From: an uncultured Acetatifactor sp.
GTDB lineage: Bacteria; Bacillota; Clostridia; Lachnospirales; Lachnospiraceae
Reading direction: 5' to 3'
Assembly: GCA_934394515.1 (NCBI GenBank)
Contig: CAKRRU010000005.1
Span: 1-42,207 of the forward strand
DNA: 42,207 nt
Shown here: positions 16,300 through 23,794 of the stretch, in pieces
Layout: each line of letters opens with the position of its first letter
Position numbering within the stretch: the stretch's first letter is position 1
Made by a program: the position numbers and the translations under genes
Notes under the pieces: model-generated
What the model was told of the DNA's origin: nothing
Databases searched by the model: none
The model's input: the letters and a program-made list of their open reading frames with translations, nothing else

Positions 16300-16322
16300 A
16301 TAGTTGTATGGTGTACAACTAT
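16300..16322. promoter_or_regulatory. Palindrome upstream of araR (candidate AraR operator)
   Basis: ATAGTTGTA (16300-16308) and TACAACTAT (16314-16322) are perfect 9-base arms around TGGTG. The TTGTA/TACAA half-sites recall the Bacillus AraR box, but with 5 rather than 2 bases between them. It lies 34-56 bases upstream of the araR -35 and between two divergent genes. Confidence 0.5.
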
Positions 16323-16355
16323 ATATAAATGTATCTAAAATGAATAAAAGATGTA

Positions 16356-16384
16356 TTGACTTTGTACGGTTGCCTTATTATACT
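16356..16384 (+). promoter_or_regulatory. Promoter of araR
   Basis: TTGACT (16356-16361), 17-base spacer, TATACT (16379-16384). Predicted start near 16391, only about 4 bases before ATG 16395. The spacer begins with TTTGTACG-like sequence (16360-16368), which equals an AraR half-site. Confidence 0.75.
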
Positions 16385-16394
16385 GAAAGTGATT

Positions 16395-17486
16395 ATGGAG
16401 ACGAAATATCAAAACCTCATTAATTACATACAGGAACAGATCACAGACGGACAACTGGGTCCAGGAGAGAAAGTCCCTTCGGAGAATCAGCTTTCGGAAC
16501 AGTTCCATATCAGCAGGCAGACAGTGCGGAAAGCCATCGGGACACTGGAGGAGAACGGTCTGGTGCAGAGGATCCGCGGCAGCGGTACCTATGTGAGCTT
16601 TGACCGCCGGAAGAATCTGGAACAGCGCAACAGTATTGCGGTGGTGACCACCTACGTGGACAGCTATATTTTCCCGAGGATCCTGCAGGGGATGCAGAAT
16701 ACTCTGTTTGAGAGCGGTTTTTCCGTACAGATTTATTTTACGAACAACACGTTGGACCGGGAGAAAAGCATCCTGAAGGATTTGCTGAAACGGGATGACG
16801 TGGCCGGCGTGATCGTGGAGGGCACGAAGAGCGGCCTGCCGAATCCGAACCTGGATCTGTATCGTCATCTGATGGTCAGGAAGATACCGCTTCTGTTTTT
16901 CAATACCTATTATCCGGAGCTGGAGGTACCTCATGTGTCGTTAAACGATGCGGAGGCAGCTTATAAGGCGGTACGGTATCTGATCGATAAGGGACATCAG
17001 AAGATCGGGGCAATCCTGAAACTGGATGACGGACAGGGCAGGCAGCGTTATCTGGGGTATCTGCGGGCCATGGAAGAAGCCGGACTTACAGTGACGGATT
17101 CCCGGATGGTATGGATCGACACGGATGAATCGAAACAACTGGGATATTGCCGGGACCGGATCCTGAACCGGGTGGAAGAGTGTACTGCCCTTCTGGCGTA
17201 TAATGATCAGATCGCTTTTCAGCTGATCCGGATGCTGACAGAGCGCAATATCCGGGTGCCGGAAGATGTATCGGTCATCAGCATCGACGATTCGGATCTG
17301 GCAAGACACAGCGAAGTGCCCATTACCTCCCTGCCGCACCCGAAGGAGAATCTGGGGAAAAAAGCGGCGGAGACATTGTTACAGATGATCGCGGGCAGGA
17401 AAAAGGACCTGACTTACGAATTTGACACCCGTGTCGTAGAACGGGAATCTGTTGCGGAATGCACTGAAAACGGAAATAAAAAATGA
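16395..17486 (+). CDS. araR: AraR-type arabinose regulator (GntR wHTH + LacI-like sensor)
   Basis: 363 aa from ATG 16395. A TTG-initiated extension to 16356 would start on the -35 box. The N-terminal winged helix (about 1-70: KYQNLINYIQEQI, LSEQFHISRQTVRKAIGTLEENG, IRGSGTYV) is GntR type. Residues about 78-355 form a LacI/PurR-type periplasmic-binding-like sensor (SIAVVTTYVDSYIFPRILQG, AVRYLIDKGHQKIGAI, DVSVISIDDSDLARHSEVP). This fusion is the hallmark of AraR, which releases DNA when L-arabinose is bound. Its gene starts the ribulokinase - araD - transketolase cluster, which supports the name. There is no normal ribosome binding site. It ends 32 bases before the kinase. Autoregulation is likely from the palindrome upstream. 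Confidence 0.92.
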   Translation: METKYQNLINYIQEQITDGQLGPGEKVPSENQLSEQFHISRQTVRKAIGTLEENGLVQRIRGSGTYVSFDRRKNLEQRNSIAVVTTYVDSYIFPRILQGMQNTLFESGFSVQIYFTNNTLDREKSILKDLLKRDDVAGVIVEGTKSGLPNPNLDLYRHLMVRKIPLLFFNTYYPELEVPHVSLNDAEAAYKAVRYLIDKGHQKIGAILKLDDGQGRQRYLGYLRAMEEAGLTVTDSRMVWIDTDESKQLGYCRDRILNRVEECTALLAYNDQIAFQLIRMLTERNIRVPEDVSVISIDDSDLARHSEVPITSLPHPKENLGKKAAETLLQMIAGRKKDLTYEFDTRVVERESVAECTENGNKK

Positions 17487-17518
17487 GATAAATAAAGAAG
17501 TGAAAAGGAGAGAACACA

Positions 17519-19105
17519 ATGAGCGAAGCAGTAAAAGAAGCGATCAGAACAGGAAAAACAGCCCTCGGTATTGAGTTTGGTTCCACCAGAATCAAAGCGG
17601 TACTGGTAGATGAGAGCCACGCACCGATCGCCATGGGAACCTACGACTGGGAGAACCGTCTGGAGAACAACATCTGGACCTACAGTCTGGAGGACATCTG
17701 GAAGGGATTGCAGGGCTGCTACAAGAGCCTGACAGACGATGTAGAGGCAAAATACGGCGAGAAGCTGACCACCCTGGGATCTCTGGGATTCAGCGGAATG
17801 ATGCACGGATACATGCCGTTTGGTGCAGCCGGAGAACTGTTGGTACCCTTCCGTACCTGGAGAAACACCATGACGGAGGAAGCCTGCAAGAAACTGATCC
17901 CGGTATTTAATTTCAACATCCCTCAGAGATGGAGCATTGCACATCTGTATCAGGCTATTTTGAACGGAGAAGATCACGTGAAGGATATCGCGTTCTTCAC
18001 GACTCTGGCCGGATATATCCACTGGAAGCTGTCCGGAGAAAAGGTGCTGGGTATCGGTGAGGCAGCAGGTATGTTCCCTATCGATTCCGGAATTATGGAC
18101 TTTGATCAGAAAATGCTGGATCAGTTTGATGAGTTACATCATTATGACTGGAAGATCCGTGATATTCTGCCGAAGGTACTGGTAGCCGGAGAACCTGCCG
18201 GTGTCCTGACCGCGGAGGGCGCGAAATTACTGGATCCTACCGGAACCCTTCAGCCCGGCGCACCGATGTGTCCTCCCGAGGGAGATGCCGGAACAGGTAT
18301 GGTAGCCACTAACAGCGTGGCCGTCAGAACAGGTAACGTCTCCGCCGGAACGTCCATTTTTGCCATGGTAGTACTGGAAAAGGCGATGGAAAAAGTACAC
18401 GAAGAGATCGACATGGTGACCACTCCCGACGGCATGCCCGTAGCTATGGTACACTGTAACAACTGTACTTCCGATCTGAATGCCTGGGTCAATCTTCTCG
18501 GCGAATGTGCAGAAAGTTTTGGCGTGAAGGTGGATAAAAACGAATTGTACGGTGTATTGTACCGCAAGGCACTGGAAGGTGCTGCGGACTGCGGCGGCGT
18601 GACAGCGTACAACTATTTTTCCGGAGAACCGATCACCGGACTGGATGCAGGCCGTCCCATGGTCGTGAGAACACCGGATGCGGACTTCTCCCTGGCGAAC
18701 TTCATGCGCTCTCATCTGTACAGTGCGGTTGTTACCCTGAAGATCGGTATGGATATTCTGCTGAAGGAAGAGCATGTGGCAGTGGATTCCCTGATGGGAC
18801 ACGGCGGTTTCTTCAAGACTCCCGTAGTAGGCCAGCGCATCATGGCAGCAGGCATGAATGCGCCGATCACCGTGATGGATACCGCAAGTGAAGGCGGCGC
18901 CTGGGGCATTGCGGTCCTGGCAGCATTTATGAAAGAGAAAAAAGACGGAGAGACACTTTCTTCTTATCTGAATGAGAAAATTTTCGCAGGACAGAGCGGA
19001 ACCACACTGGCACCGGATCCGGAGGACGTGAAGGGCTTCGACGCTTTCCTGGAAGAGTATAAGAAGCTGCTGGCAGCGGAGAAGGCAGCGGTTGCGGCAA
19101 AATAG
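17519..19105 (+). CDS. araK: FGGY-family kinase, probable ribulokinase (AraK type)
   Basis: 528 aa. ATG 17519 has AAAGGAGA 8 bases upstream. It is an ATP-dependent carbohydrate kinase of the FGGY family: [15 protein letters not shown] (about 17-31) is the first phosphate-binding loop, [16 protein letters not shown] contains the sugar-side motif, and [15 protein letters not shown] and [20 protein letters not shown] form the second ATPase lobe. Because it stands between araR and araD, it should make L-ribulose-5-phosphate. It is not close to classical AraB in the parts I recognise; clostridial clusters use a distinct ribulokinase named AraK, and this fits better. Xylulokinase is the alternative. 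No frameshift. It follows araR closely and is probably co-transcribed. Confidence 0.85.
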   Translation: MSEAVKEAIRTGKTALGIEFGSTRIKAVLVDESHAPIAMGTYDWENRLENNIWTYSLEDIWKGLQGCYKSLTDDVEAKYGEKLTTLGSLGFSGMMHGYMPFGAAGELLVPFRTWRNTMTEEACKKLIPVFNFNIPQRWSIAHLYQAILNGEDHVKDIAFFTTLAGYIHWKLSGEKVLGIGEAAGMFPIDSGIMDFDQKMLDQFDELHHYDWKIRDILPKVLVAGEPAGVLTAEGAKLLDPTGTLQPGAPMCPPEGDAGTGMVATNSVAVRTGNVSAGTSIFAMVVLEKAMEKVHEEIDMVTTPDGMPVAMVHCNNCTSDLNAWVNLLGECAESFGVKVDKNELYGVLYRKALEGAADCGGVTAYNYFSGEPITGLDAGRPMVVRTPDADFSLANFMRSHLYSAVVTLKIGMDILLKEEHVAVDSLMGHGGFFKTPVVGQRIMAAGMNAPITVMDTASEGGAWGIAVLAAFMKEKKDGETLSSYLNEKIFAGQSGTTLAPDPEDVKGFDAFLEEYKKLLAAEKAAVAAK

Positions 19106-19254
19106 GAAAAGTTGTAGCTTATGGTGCAGTCACAGTTGTCGTATTTTGACACACATGATGCGGAGACATGTTGTGAGAGACAATCCATGGATAGCTTAAT
19201 CGGGGGAGAACTCACAATAATGTAATAATATAGAAACAGGAGAATGATGTATAA

Positions 19255-19959
19255 ATGTTAGAAGAATTAAAGCAGAAAGTCTATGAAGCAAATATGGATC
19301 TGCCCTGGTACGGTCTGGTGACCTTTACCTGGGGAAATGTCAGTGCCATTGACAGAGAGAGCGGCCTGTTCGTTATCAAACCCAGTGGGGTGGATTATGA
19401 CAAACTGACACCGGAGATGATGGTAGTCATGGATCTTGACGGCAATAAGGTGGAGGGGGATCTGAACCCTTCCTCAGACACTGCTACCCATCTGGAGCTG
19501 TACAAAGCATTTCCGGAGATCGGCGGCATCGTTCATACCCATTCTTCCTATGCTACCAGCTGGGCGCAGGCAGGAAGAGACATTCCCTGCTACGGAACTA
19601 CCCATGCGGATTACATCTACGGACCGGTTCCCTGTGTGCGCTGCCTGACCAAAGAAGAGATCGAGGATGCTTATGAGGAAAATACAGGACACCTGATCGT
19701 TAATGAATTCAAGCGTCTGGGCAAGGATCCCAAGGCAGTTCCCGCAGTACTTTGCAAGAACCACGGTCCCTTCGCCTGGGGGAAAGACGCCAAAGAAGCG
19801 GTACATAATGCCGTAGTACTGGAAGAAGTGGCTAAGATGGCGTACCGTGCCGAGACCATCAATCCCAGGATTCAGCCGGCACCACAGGAACTGCAGGATA
19901 AGCACTATAACCGTAAGCATGGTAAGAACGCATACTATGGCCAAACAACTTTGAAATAG
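19255..19959 (+). CDS. araD: L-ribulose-5-phosphate 4-epimerase
   Basis: 234 aa. ATG 19255 follows AGGAGA (19238-19243) at 11 bases. It is a class II aldolase/adducin-fold zinc enzyme converting L-ribulose-5-P to D-xylulose-5-P. Motifs: [14 protein letters not shown] (N-terminal substrate loop), KPSGVDYD (phosphate site), [20 protein letters not shown] (zinc His pair), [12 protein letters not shown] (third zinc His and catalytic Asp) and [11 protein letters not shown]. Length is typical. A 149-base gap with no clear promoter separates it from the kinase. Its stop codon lies within the left arm of a long palindrome, and then the transketolase pair follows, so its product flows directly into the pentose phosphate pathway. 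Confidence 0.96.
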   Translation: MLEELKQKVYEANMDLPWYGLVTFTWGNVSAIDRESGLFVIKPSGVDYDKLTPEMMVVMDLDGNKVEGDLNPSSDTATHLELYKAFPEIGGIVHTHSSYATSWAQAGRDIPCYGTTHADYIYGPVPCVRCLTKEEIEDAYEENTGHLIVNEFKRLGKDPKAVPAVLCKNHGPFAWGKDAKEAVHNAVVLEEVAKMAYRAETINPRIQPAPQELQDKHYNRKHGKNAYYGQTTLK

Positions 19960-20016
19960 AATTTGACTTATAGTGCGTGGACGCTTGCGTACTAAGCACT
20001 ATATGACAAATTCTAT
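19956..20016. repeat. Long imperfect palindrome after araD
   Basis: Two 21-base arms (19956-19976 and 19996-20016) pair at 19 of 21 positions; the loop contains a small ACGC-TT-GCGT stem (19981-19990). The araD stop codon sits in the left arm. No T-tract follows. See the next element, which may be part of the same unit. Confidence 0.7.
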
Positions 20017-20025
20017 TAGCGAAGC

Positions 20026-20081
20026 GCCCCTCCATGAAATGAATTTTCGAACGAAGTGAGAAAATTTATGAATGGCAGGGC
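20026..20081. repeat. Second palindrome between araD and transketolase
   Basis: GCCC/GGGC, CCAT/ATGG and AATTTTC/GAAAATT (20042-20048 with 20060-20066) nest in register. Imperfect, hairpin-forming DNA without coding content. Confidence 0.55.
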
Positions 20082-20109
20082 AAAGTTGTTAGGACGAGAC
20101 TGCAATAAT

Positions 20110-20133
20110 TTGCGGTAACATCGCAATTCTTTT
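20110..20133 (+). terminator. Terminator-like hairpin upstream of transketolase
   Basis: TTGCG (20110-20114) and CGCAA (20122-20126) with a 7-base loop, then TTCTTTT. Moderate stem, so it may attenuate rather than stop transcription from araD. Confidence 0.5.
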
Positions 20134-20138
20134 ACTAG

Positions 20139-20162
20139 ACTAGCATCCGGAAGTATGCTAGT
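20139..20162. promoter_or_regulatory. Inverted repeat near the transketolase start
   Basis: ACTAGCAT (20139-20146) and ATGCTAGT (20155-20162) are perfect 8-base arms. TATAAC (20162-20167) overlaps the right arm as a possible -10, so this may be an operator. Confidence 0.45.
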
Positions 20163-20214
20163 ATAACAACGTAAATCGCAACAGACAAGCCAATATGGCG
20201 GAATGGAGGAGACA

Positions 20215-21057
20215 ATGAAGAATTTAGAACTGCAAAAGCGTGCCAATGATGTCCGCAAGGGCATTGTGACCGCAGTTCATGGTGCGAAAGCAGGACATCC
20301 CGGCGGATCCCTGTCAGCCGCAGATATTTTTACTTTTTTATATTTTGAGGAGATGAACATTGATCCGAAGAACCCCGATATGGAGGAACGTGACAGATTT
20401 GTATTGTCCAAGGGTCATACCGCTCCCGGACTCTATTCCGCACTGGCTAACAGAGGATATTTCCCGGTAGAGGATCTGCCCACACTGCGTCATCTGGGCT
20501 CTTACCTGCAGGGACATCCCTGCATTCATATCCCCGGCGTGGATATGTCTTCCGGATCTCTGGGACAGGGTATCTCCGCAGCTGTAGGAATGGCGCTGGG
20601 TGCAAAGATGGAAAATCGTGATTTCCGTGTATACACTCTGCTGGGTGACGGCGAGATCGAGGAAGGTCAGGTATGGGAAGCAGCTATGTTCGCAGGCTTC
20701 CGCAAGCTGGACAACCTCTGCGTTATGGTAGATAACAACAACTTACAGATCGACGGACCCATCGATCAGGTATGTTCTCCTTATCCTATCGATAAGAAGT
20801 TCGAGGCATTCAATTTCCATGTGATCAATGCAGATGCACATGATTTTGATGCTATCCGCGCAGCGTTCAAGGAAGCAAGAGAGACCAAGGGCATGCCCAC
20901 ATGTATTGTATTCCACAGCCTGAAGGGTAAAGGTGTATCCTTCATGGAGAACAGCGTGGACTGGCACGGCAAGGCTCCCAACGACGAGGAGTATGCAGTG
21001 GCAATGGCAGACCTTGATAAGATCGAAAAAGAATTAGAGAAAGCAGGTGAGCAGTAA
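20215..21057 (+). CDS. tktN: Transketolase, N-terminal (TPP-binding) subunit
   Basis: 280 aa from ATG 20215, placed 5 bases after GGAGG; an in-frame ATG at 20203 would put that site inside the gene. It is one half of a split transketolase. It carries the TPP pyrophosphate and metal site (LLGDGEIEEGQVWEA ... DNNNLQIDGP) and the His-rich substrate residues AGHPGGSLSAADI and SKGHTAPGLYSAL. Transfers two-carbon units between ketose and aldose phosphates in the cytosol. The stop overlaps the start of the next gene by one base, so the two halves are made in equal amount. Position after araD links it to arabinose use. Confidence 0.95.
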   Translation: MKNLELQKRANDVRKGIVTAVHGAKAGHPGGSLSAADIFTFLYFEEMNIDPKNPDMEERDRFVLSKGHTAPGLYSALANRGYFPVEDLPTLRHLGSYLQGHPCIHIPGVDMSSGSLGQGISAAVGMALGAKMENRDFRVYTLLGDGEIEEGQVWEAAMFAGFRKLDNLCVMVDNNNLQIDGPIDQVCSPYPIDKKFEAFNFHVINADAHDFDAIRAAFKEARETKGMPTCIVFHSLKGKGVSFMENSVDWHGKAPNDEEYAVAMADLDKIEKELEKAGEQ

Positions 21058-22001
21058 TGGCAGAAAATACCGTAAAAAAGATTGCAACCAGAGAAAGCTA
21101 TGGTAATTCCCTGAAGGAGCTGGCAGAAGAATTCCCCAATCTGGTCGTATTGGACGCCGACCTGGCAGCAGCTACCAAGACCGGAATCTTCCGTAAGGCA
21201 TATCCCGATCGTCACATTGACTGCGGTATCGCAGAGTCCAACATGATGGGTGTGGCAGCAGGATTGTCCCTGGTAGGCAAGATTCCTTTCGTAAGCTCTT
21301 TTGCAATGTTCGCAGCAGGACGTGCTTTTGAGCAGGTACGTAACTCTATCGGATACCCTCATCTGAATGTCAAGATCGGTGCAACCCATGCAGGTATCAC
21401 CGTAGGTGAGGATGGTGCTACCCATCAGTGTAACGAGGATATCGCCCTGATGCGTACTATTCCGGGCATGGTAGTAATGTGCCCTTCCGATGACGTGGAA
21501 GCAAGAGCTGCCGTACGTGCCGCTCTGGAATATGAAGGACCTGTGTACATCCGTTTCGGACGTGCCGCAGTGCCCGTGATCAACGATCATCCCGGATATC
21601 ATTTCGAGATCGGCAAGGGAACCGTAGTCCGTGAAGGCAAAGATGTCACCATTGTAGCTACCGGTATCTGTGTAGATTCCGCGCTGGGTGCAGCGAAGAT
21701 GCTGGAAGAGGAAGGCATCAGTGCAGAGGTTGTCAATATCTGCACCATCAAGCCTCTGGACGAAGAAATCATCATCAACAGTGCGAAGAAGACCGGCAAG
21801 GTAGTGACCGTGGAAGAGCATTCCGTGATCGGTGGACTGGGAAGTGCCGTATGTGACTGCCTGTGCGCAAATCATCCCGTACCTGTGAAGAAGGTCGGTA
21901 TGCAGGATGTCTTCGGTGAGTCCGGATCCGCTGCCGCTCTGGTAGAGAAGTATGGTCTGGATGCCAAGGGCGTTTACAAGTCCGTCAAAGAATTTTTATA
22001 A
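21057..22001 (+). CDS. tktC: Transketolase, C-terminal (pyrimidine-binding) subunit
   Basis: 314 aa. ATG 21057 shares one base with the tktN stop (TAATG). It contains the transketolase pyrimidine-binding domain (about 1-165: RHIDCGIAESNMMGVAAGLS with the activating Glu, FVSSFAMFAAGRAFEQ, GATHAGITVGEDGATHQ) and the C-terminal transketolase domain (about 180-314: GKVVTVEEHSVIGGLGSAV). Complete in length. It forms the active enzyme with TktN and ends with a very strong terminator, closing the pentose operon. Confidence 0.95.
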   Translation: MAENTVKKIATRESYGNSLKELAEEFPNLVVLDADLAAATKTGIFRKAYPDRHIDCGIAESNMMGVAAGLSLVGKIPFVSSFAMFAAGRAFEQVRNSIGYPHLNVKIGATHAGITVGEDGATHQCNEDIALMRTIPGMVVMCPSDDVEARAAVRAALEYEGPVYIRFGRAAVPVINDHPGYHFEIGKGTVVREGKDVTIVATGICVDSALGAAKMLEEEGISAEVVNICTIKPLDEEIIINSAKKTGKVVTVEEHSVIGGLGSAVCDCLCANHPVPVKKVGMQDVFGESGSAAALVEKYGLDAKGVYKSVKEFL

Positions 22002-22022
22002 GAATATCAAATATCAAGGAGA

Positions 22023-22063
22023 AGCCGCCGGTTATGTGAAAACAGAGACTGGCGGCTTTTTTT
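22023..22063 (+). terminator. Rho-independent terminator after tktC
   Basis: AGCCGCCGGT (22023-22032) pairs with ACTGGCGGCT (22048-22057), followed by TTTTTTT to 22063. Confidence 0.93.
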
Positions 22064-22099
22064 ACGCCATGGTATCATAGATTTGCTGATAGAAAGTGA

Positions 22100-22128
22100 T
22101 ATTCGGAGTTTTTCTTTTACTCCGAATA
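22100..22128. promoter_or_regulatory. Perfect inverted repeat upstream of the ketopantoate-reductase-like gene
   Basis: TATTCGGAGT (22100-22109) and ACTCCGAATA (22119-22128) are perfect 10-base arms around a T-rich 9-base loop. No T-tract after the right arm. It could be an operator; TACAAT (22151-22156) nearby is a possible -10. Confidence 0.5.
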
Positions 22129-22181
22129 GTTACAAAATAACGATAATTTTTACAATATAGCAGAAAGGGAAGACGATTACC

Positions 22182-23096
22182 ATGAAATACGCAATTATCG
22201 GCGCCGGTGGGACTGGTGGAATCTTAGGATTTTATATGAGTAAGGCAGGTAAGGATGTTACTCTGATCGCCAGAGGGAGACACCTGGCGGCGATGCGGGA
22301 GAAAGGACTTGCCGTTGAAAAAATGTGGAACCAAACCACCGAATGCATTCCGGTAAAAGCTACGGACATGGAGCATTATAGTGAACAGCCGGATGTGATA
22401 CTGGTGTGCGTCAAGGGCTATTCCCTGGAAGATACCATTCCCTTTATTCAGAGGGTGGCCAAGCCTTCCACCATCGTGATCCCGGTACTGAACATCTACG
22501 GAACCGGCGCAAAAATGCAGGAGAAGCTGCCCAGACTGCTAGTGACGGACGGCTGCATCTATGTATCTGCCAATATTAAGGAGCCGGGAGTCCTGATCCA
22601 GCATGGCAAGATTTTGCGCGTGGTATATGGCGTCCGCAAAAAAGAAGAATACACTTCTGTCCTGGAAGATATCAAAAAAGATTTTGATGCAAGCGGCATT
22701 GACGGCGTACTTTCCGAAAATATCCGCAGAGATGCCCTGGAAAAATTCTCATATGTGTCGCCGATCGGTGCAGCGGGTCTTTACTTCCATGCAACTGCAG
22801 CCGATTTCCAGAAAGAGGGAGAAGCACGTGAGACCTTTAAGACCATGATCCGGGAGATCGCCACACTGGCAGAGGCGATGGGGGTTCCCTTTGAGCGGGA
22901 TATGGTAGAGGTAAATCTGAAGATTTTGTCCACGCTGGCTCCGGAAGCCACGACATCCATGCAGAGAGATGTCATGGAGGGCAAATCCTCCGAGATCGAC
23001 GGACTGGTATATGAAGTGGTACGTATGGGAGAGAAATATCACGTACCTGTGCCGATGTATCGTAAAGTTGCGGAAAAACTGCGAGAGAACTTGTAA
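22182..23096 (+). CDS. Ketopantoate reductase family protein (PanE/ApbA-like)
   Basis: 304 aa from ATG 22182, with AAAGGGAAG upstream. The N-terminal Rossmann fold (AIIGAGGTGGILGFYMSKAG, GxGGxG at about 7-12) binds NADP(H), and VCVKGYSLEDT near residue 77 holds the conserved Lys. The C-terminal helical domain (about 170-300) follows. In E. coli PanE the motif after the second Lys is K-L-A-V-N; here EKFSYVSPIG replaces the substrate-binding Asn by Val, and a later Asn by Gly. True pantoate synthesis is therefore uncertain; the substrate may be another 2-keto acid. It stands alone between two terminators. The fold assignment is firm, the reaction is not. Confidence 0.8.
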   Translation: MKYAIIGAGGTGGILGFYMSKAGKDVTLIARGRHLAAMREKGLAVEKMWNQTTECIPVKATDMEHYSEQPDVILVCVKGYSLEDTIPFIQRVAKPSTIVIPVLNIYGTGAKMQEKLPRLLVTDGCIYVSANIKEPGVLIQHGKILRVVYGVRKKEEYTSVLEDIKKDFDASGIDGVLSENIRRDALEKFSYVSPIGAAGLYFHATAADFQKEGEARETFKTMIREIATLAEAMGVPFERDMVEVNLKILSTLAPEATTSMQRDVMEGKSSEIDGLVYEVVRMGEKYHVPVPMYRKVAEKLRENL

Positions 23097-23113
23097 CTGG
23101 AAAGTTACGCGCA

Positions 23114-23267
23114 GCAATGAGCCGCGCATAGGCAAAAATGAGACAATGACCGGGAGCTTGCTCACAGGGCATTGTCTTTTTTTGCCGTGATGCGGCGAAC
23201 GCCGCGATATGAAATAAAATTGGACGCATTCCTTGCGGACAATTTTGTGAATAGCGTGGCTCATTGC
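23114..23267. repeat. Large nested palindrome enclosing a terminator
   Basis: GCAATGAGCCGCGC (23114-23127) pairs with GCGTGGCTCATTGC (23254-23267) at 13 of 14 positions plus one G-T pair. Enclosed are the terminator (23131-23186), a GCGGC/GCCGC stem and AAAATTG/CAATTTT (23216-23222, 23240-23246). Resembles a palindromic, MITE-like unit; no target duplication identified. Confidence 0.6.
23131..23186 (+). terminator. Bidirectional terminator after the PanE-like gene
   Basis: AGACAATG (23141-23148) pairs with CATTGTCT (23170-23177), followed by TTTTTTT. The left flank GGCAAAAA (23131-23138) pairs with TTTTTGCC on the right, so it could also work on the minus strand. Confidence 0.85.
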
Positions 23268-23322
23268 GGATGTGGGGCGTCATGTAATTATGATTTCCTC
23301 TGTTGTGCCAACAAATTTTGAA

Positions 23323-23625
23323 AGGAAGGGTACAGAGGAAGAGAAAGCTTCACCTGTACCCTCAAAAATCGCAAGGAAGGGTACAGAGAAAGAAAAAGTC
23401 TCACCTGTACCCTCAAAAATCGGAAGGAAGGGTACAGAGGAAGAAAAAGTCTCACTTGTACCCTCGGAAACCGGAAGGGAAGGGTACAGAGGAAGAAAAA
23501 GTCTCACTTGTACCCTCGGAAACCGGAAGGGAAGGGTACAAAGGAAGAAAAAGTTTCACCTGTACCCTCAAAAATCGGAAGGAAGGGTACAGAGAAACAA
23601 AAACCCTCAAAAATTGAAAAGGGGG
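23323..23625. repeat. Six tandem copies of a 51-52 bp hairpin repeat
   Basis: GGGTACA starts at 23328, 23379, 23430, 23482, 23534 and 23585, spacings 51, 51, 52, 52 and 51. Each of the first five copies carries GGGTACA(G/A) and (C/T)TGTACCC; copy 6 has lost its right arm by an internal deletion. Arms of neighbouring copies pair better than arms within a copy (see findings). There are no unique spacers, so it is not a CRISPR array. Confidence 0.92.
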
Positions 23626-23630
23626 GCTAT

Positions 23631-23737
23631 GTTAGCTAACTTGCCATTTAAAATAGTGTCGGTCATACTCCCTTACTCAAAATGAAAATAATATTAGCTA
23701 AACAATAACTAAAAATACTAGCTAAATATAGCTAATA
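23631..23737. promoter_or_regulatory. Cluster of TAGCTAA motifs upstream of the GH113 gene
   Basis: GTTAGCTAAC (23631-23640) is a perfect 10-base palindrome. TTAGCTAA recurs at 23694-23701, and TAGCTAA twice within 23719-23736. TACAAT (23742-23747) is a possible -10 just after. The spacing of the last two is about 10 bases, one helical turn, as for a multimeric regulator. Confidence 0.5.
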
Positions 23738-23794
23738 ATGTTACAATACAAGAAACTGACGCAAAAAGTCATATTGGGAAGGGAAGGTATTTGA

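Larger units (their letters stand above)
23097..23794. other. 698-base non-coding region with nested palindromes and tandem hairpin repeats
   Basis: No credible gene. From left to right it holds a strong terminator inside a larger palindrome (23114-23267), six tandem 51-52 bp repeats (23323-23625), and several TAGCTAA motifs (23631-23737) ahead of the GH113 gene. An open frame of 137 codons over the repeats is rejected. Confidence 0.8.

Noticed and set aside
16356..16394. TTG start giving araR 13 more residues
   Set aside because: The TTG is the -35 box of the best promoter, and GntR-type domains begin at the 16395 start.
23323..23625. CRISPR array
   Set aside because: Copies are nearly identical over the whole 51-52 bases, with no unique spacers and no cas genes.
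23272..23685. 137-codon open frame with a 17-residue repeat over the tandem hairpin array
   Set aside because: The 51-base period keeps the frame by chance; the 52-base steps break the peptide repeat, and there is no ribosome binding site or recognisable domain.
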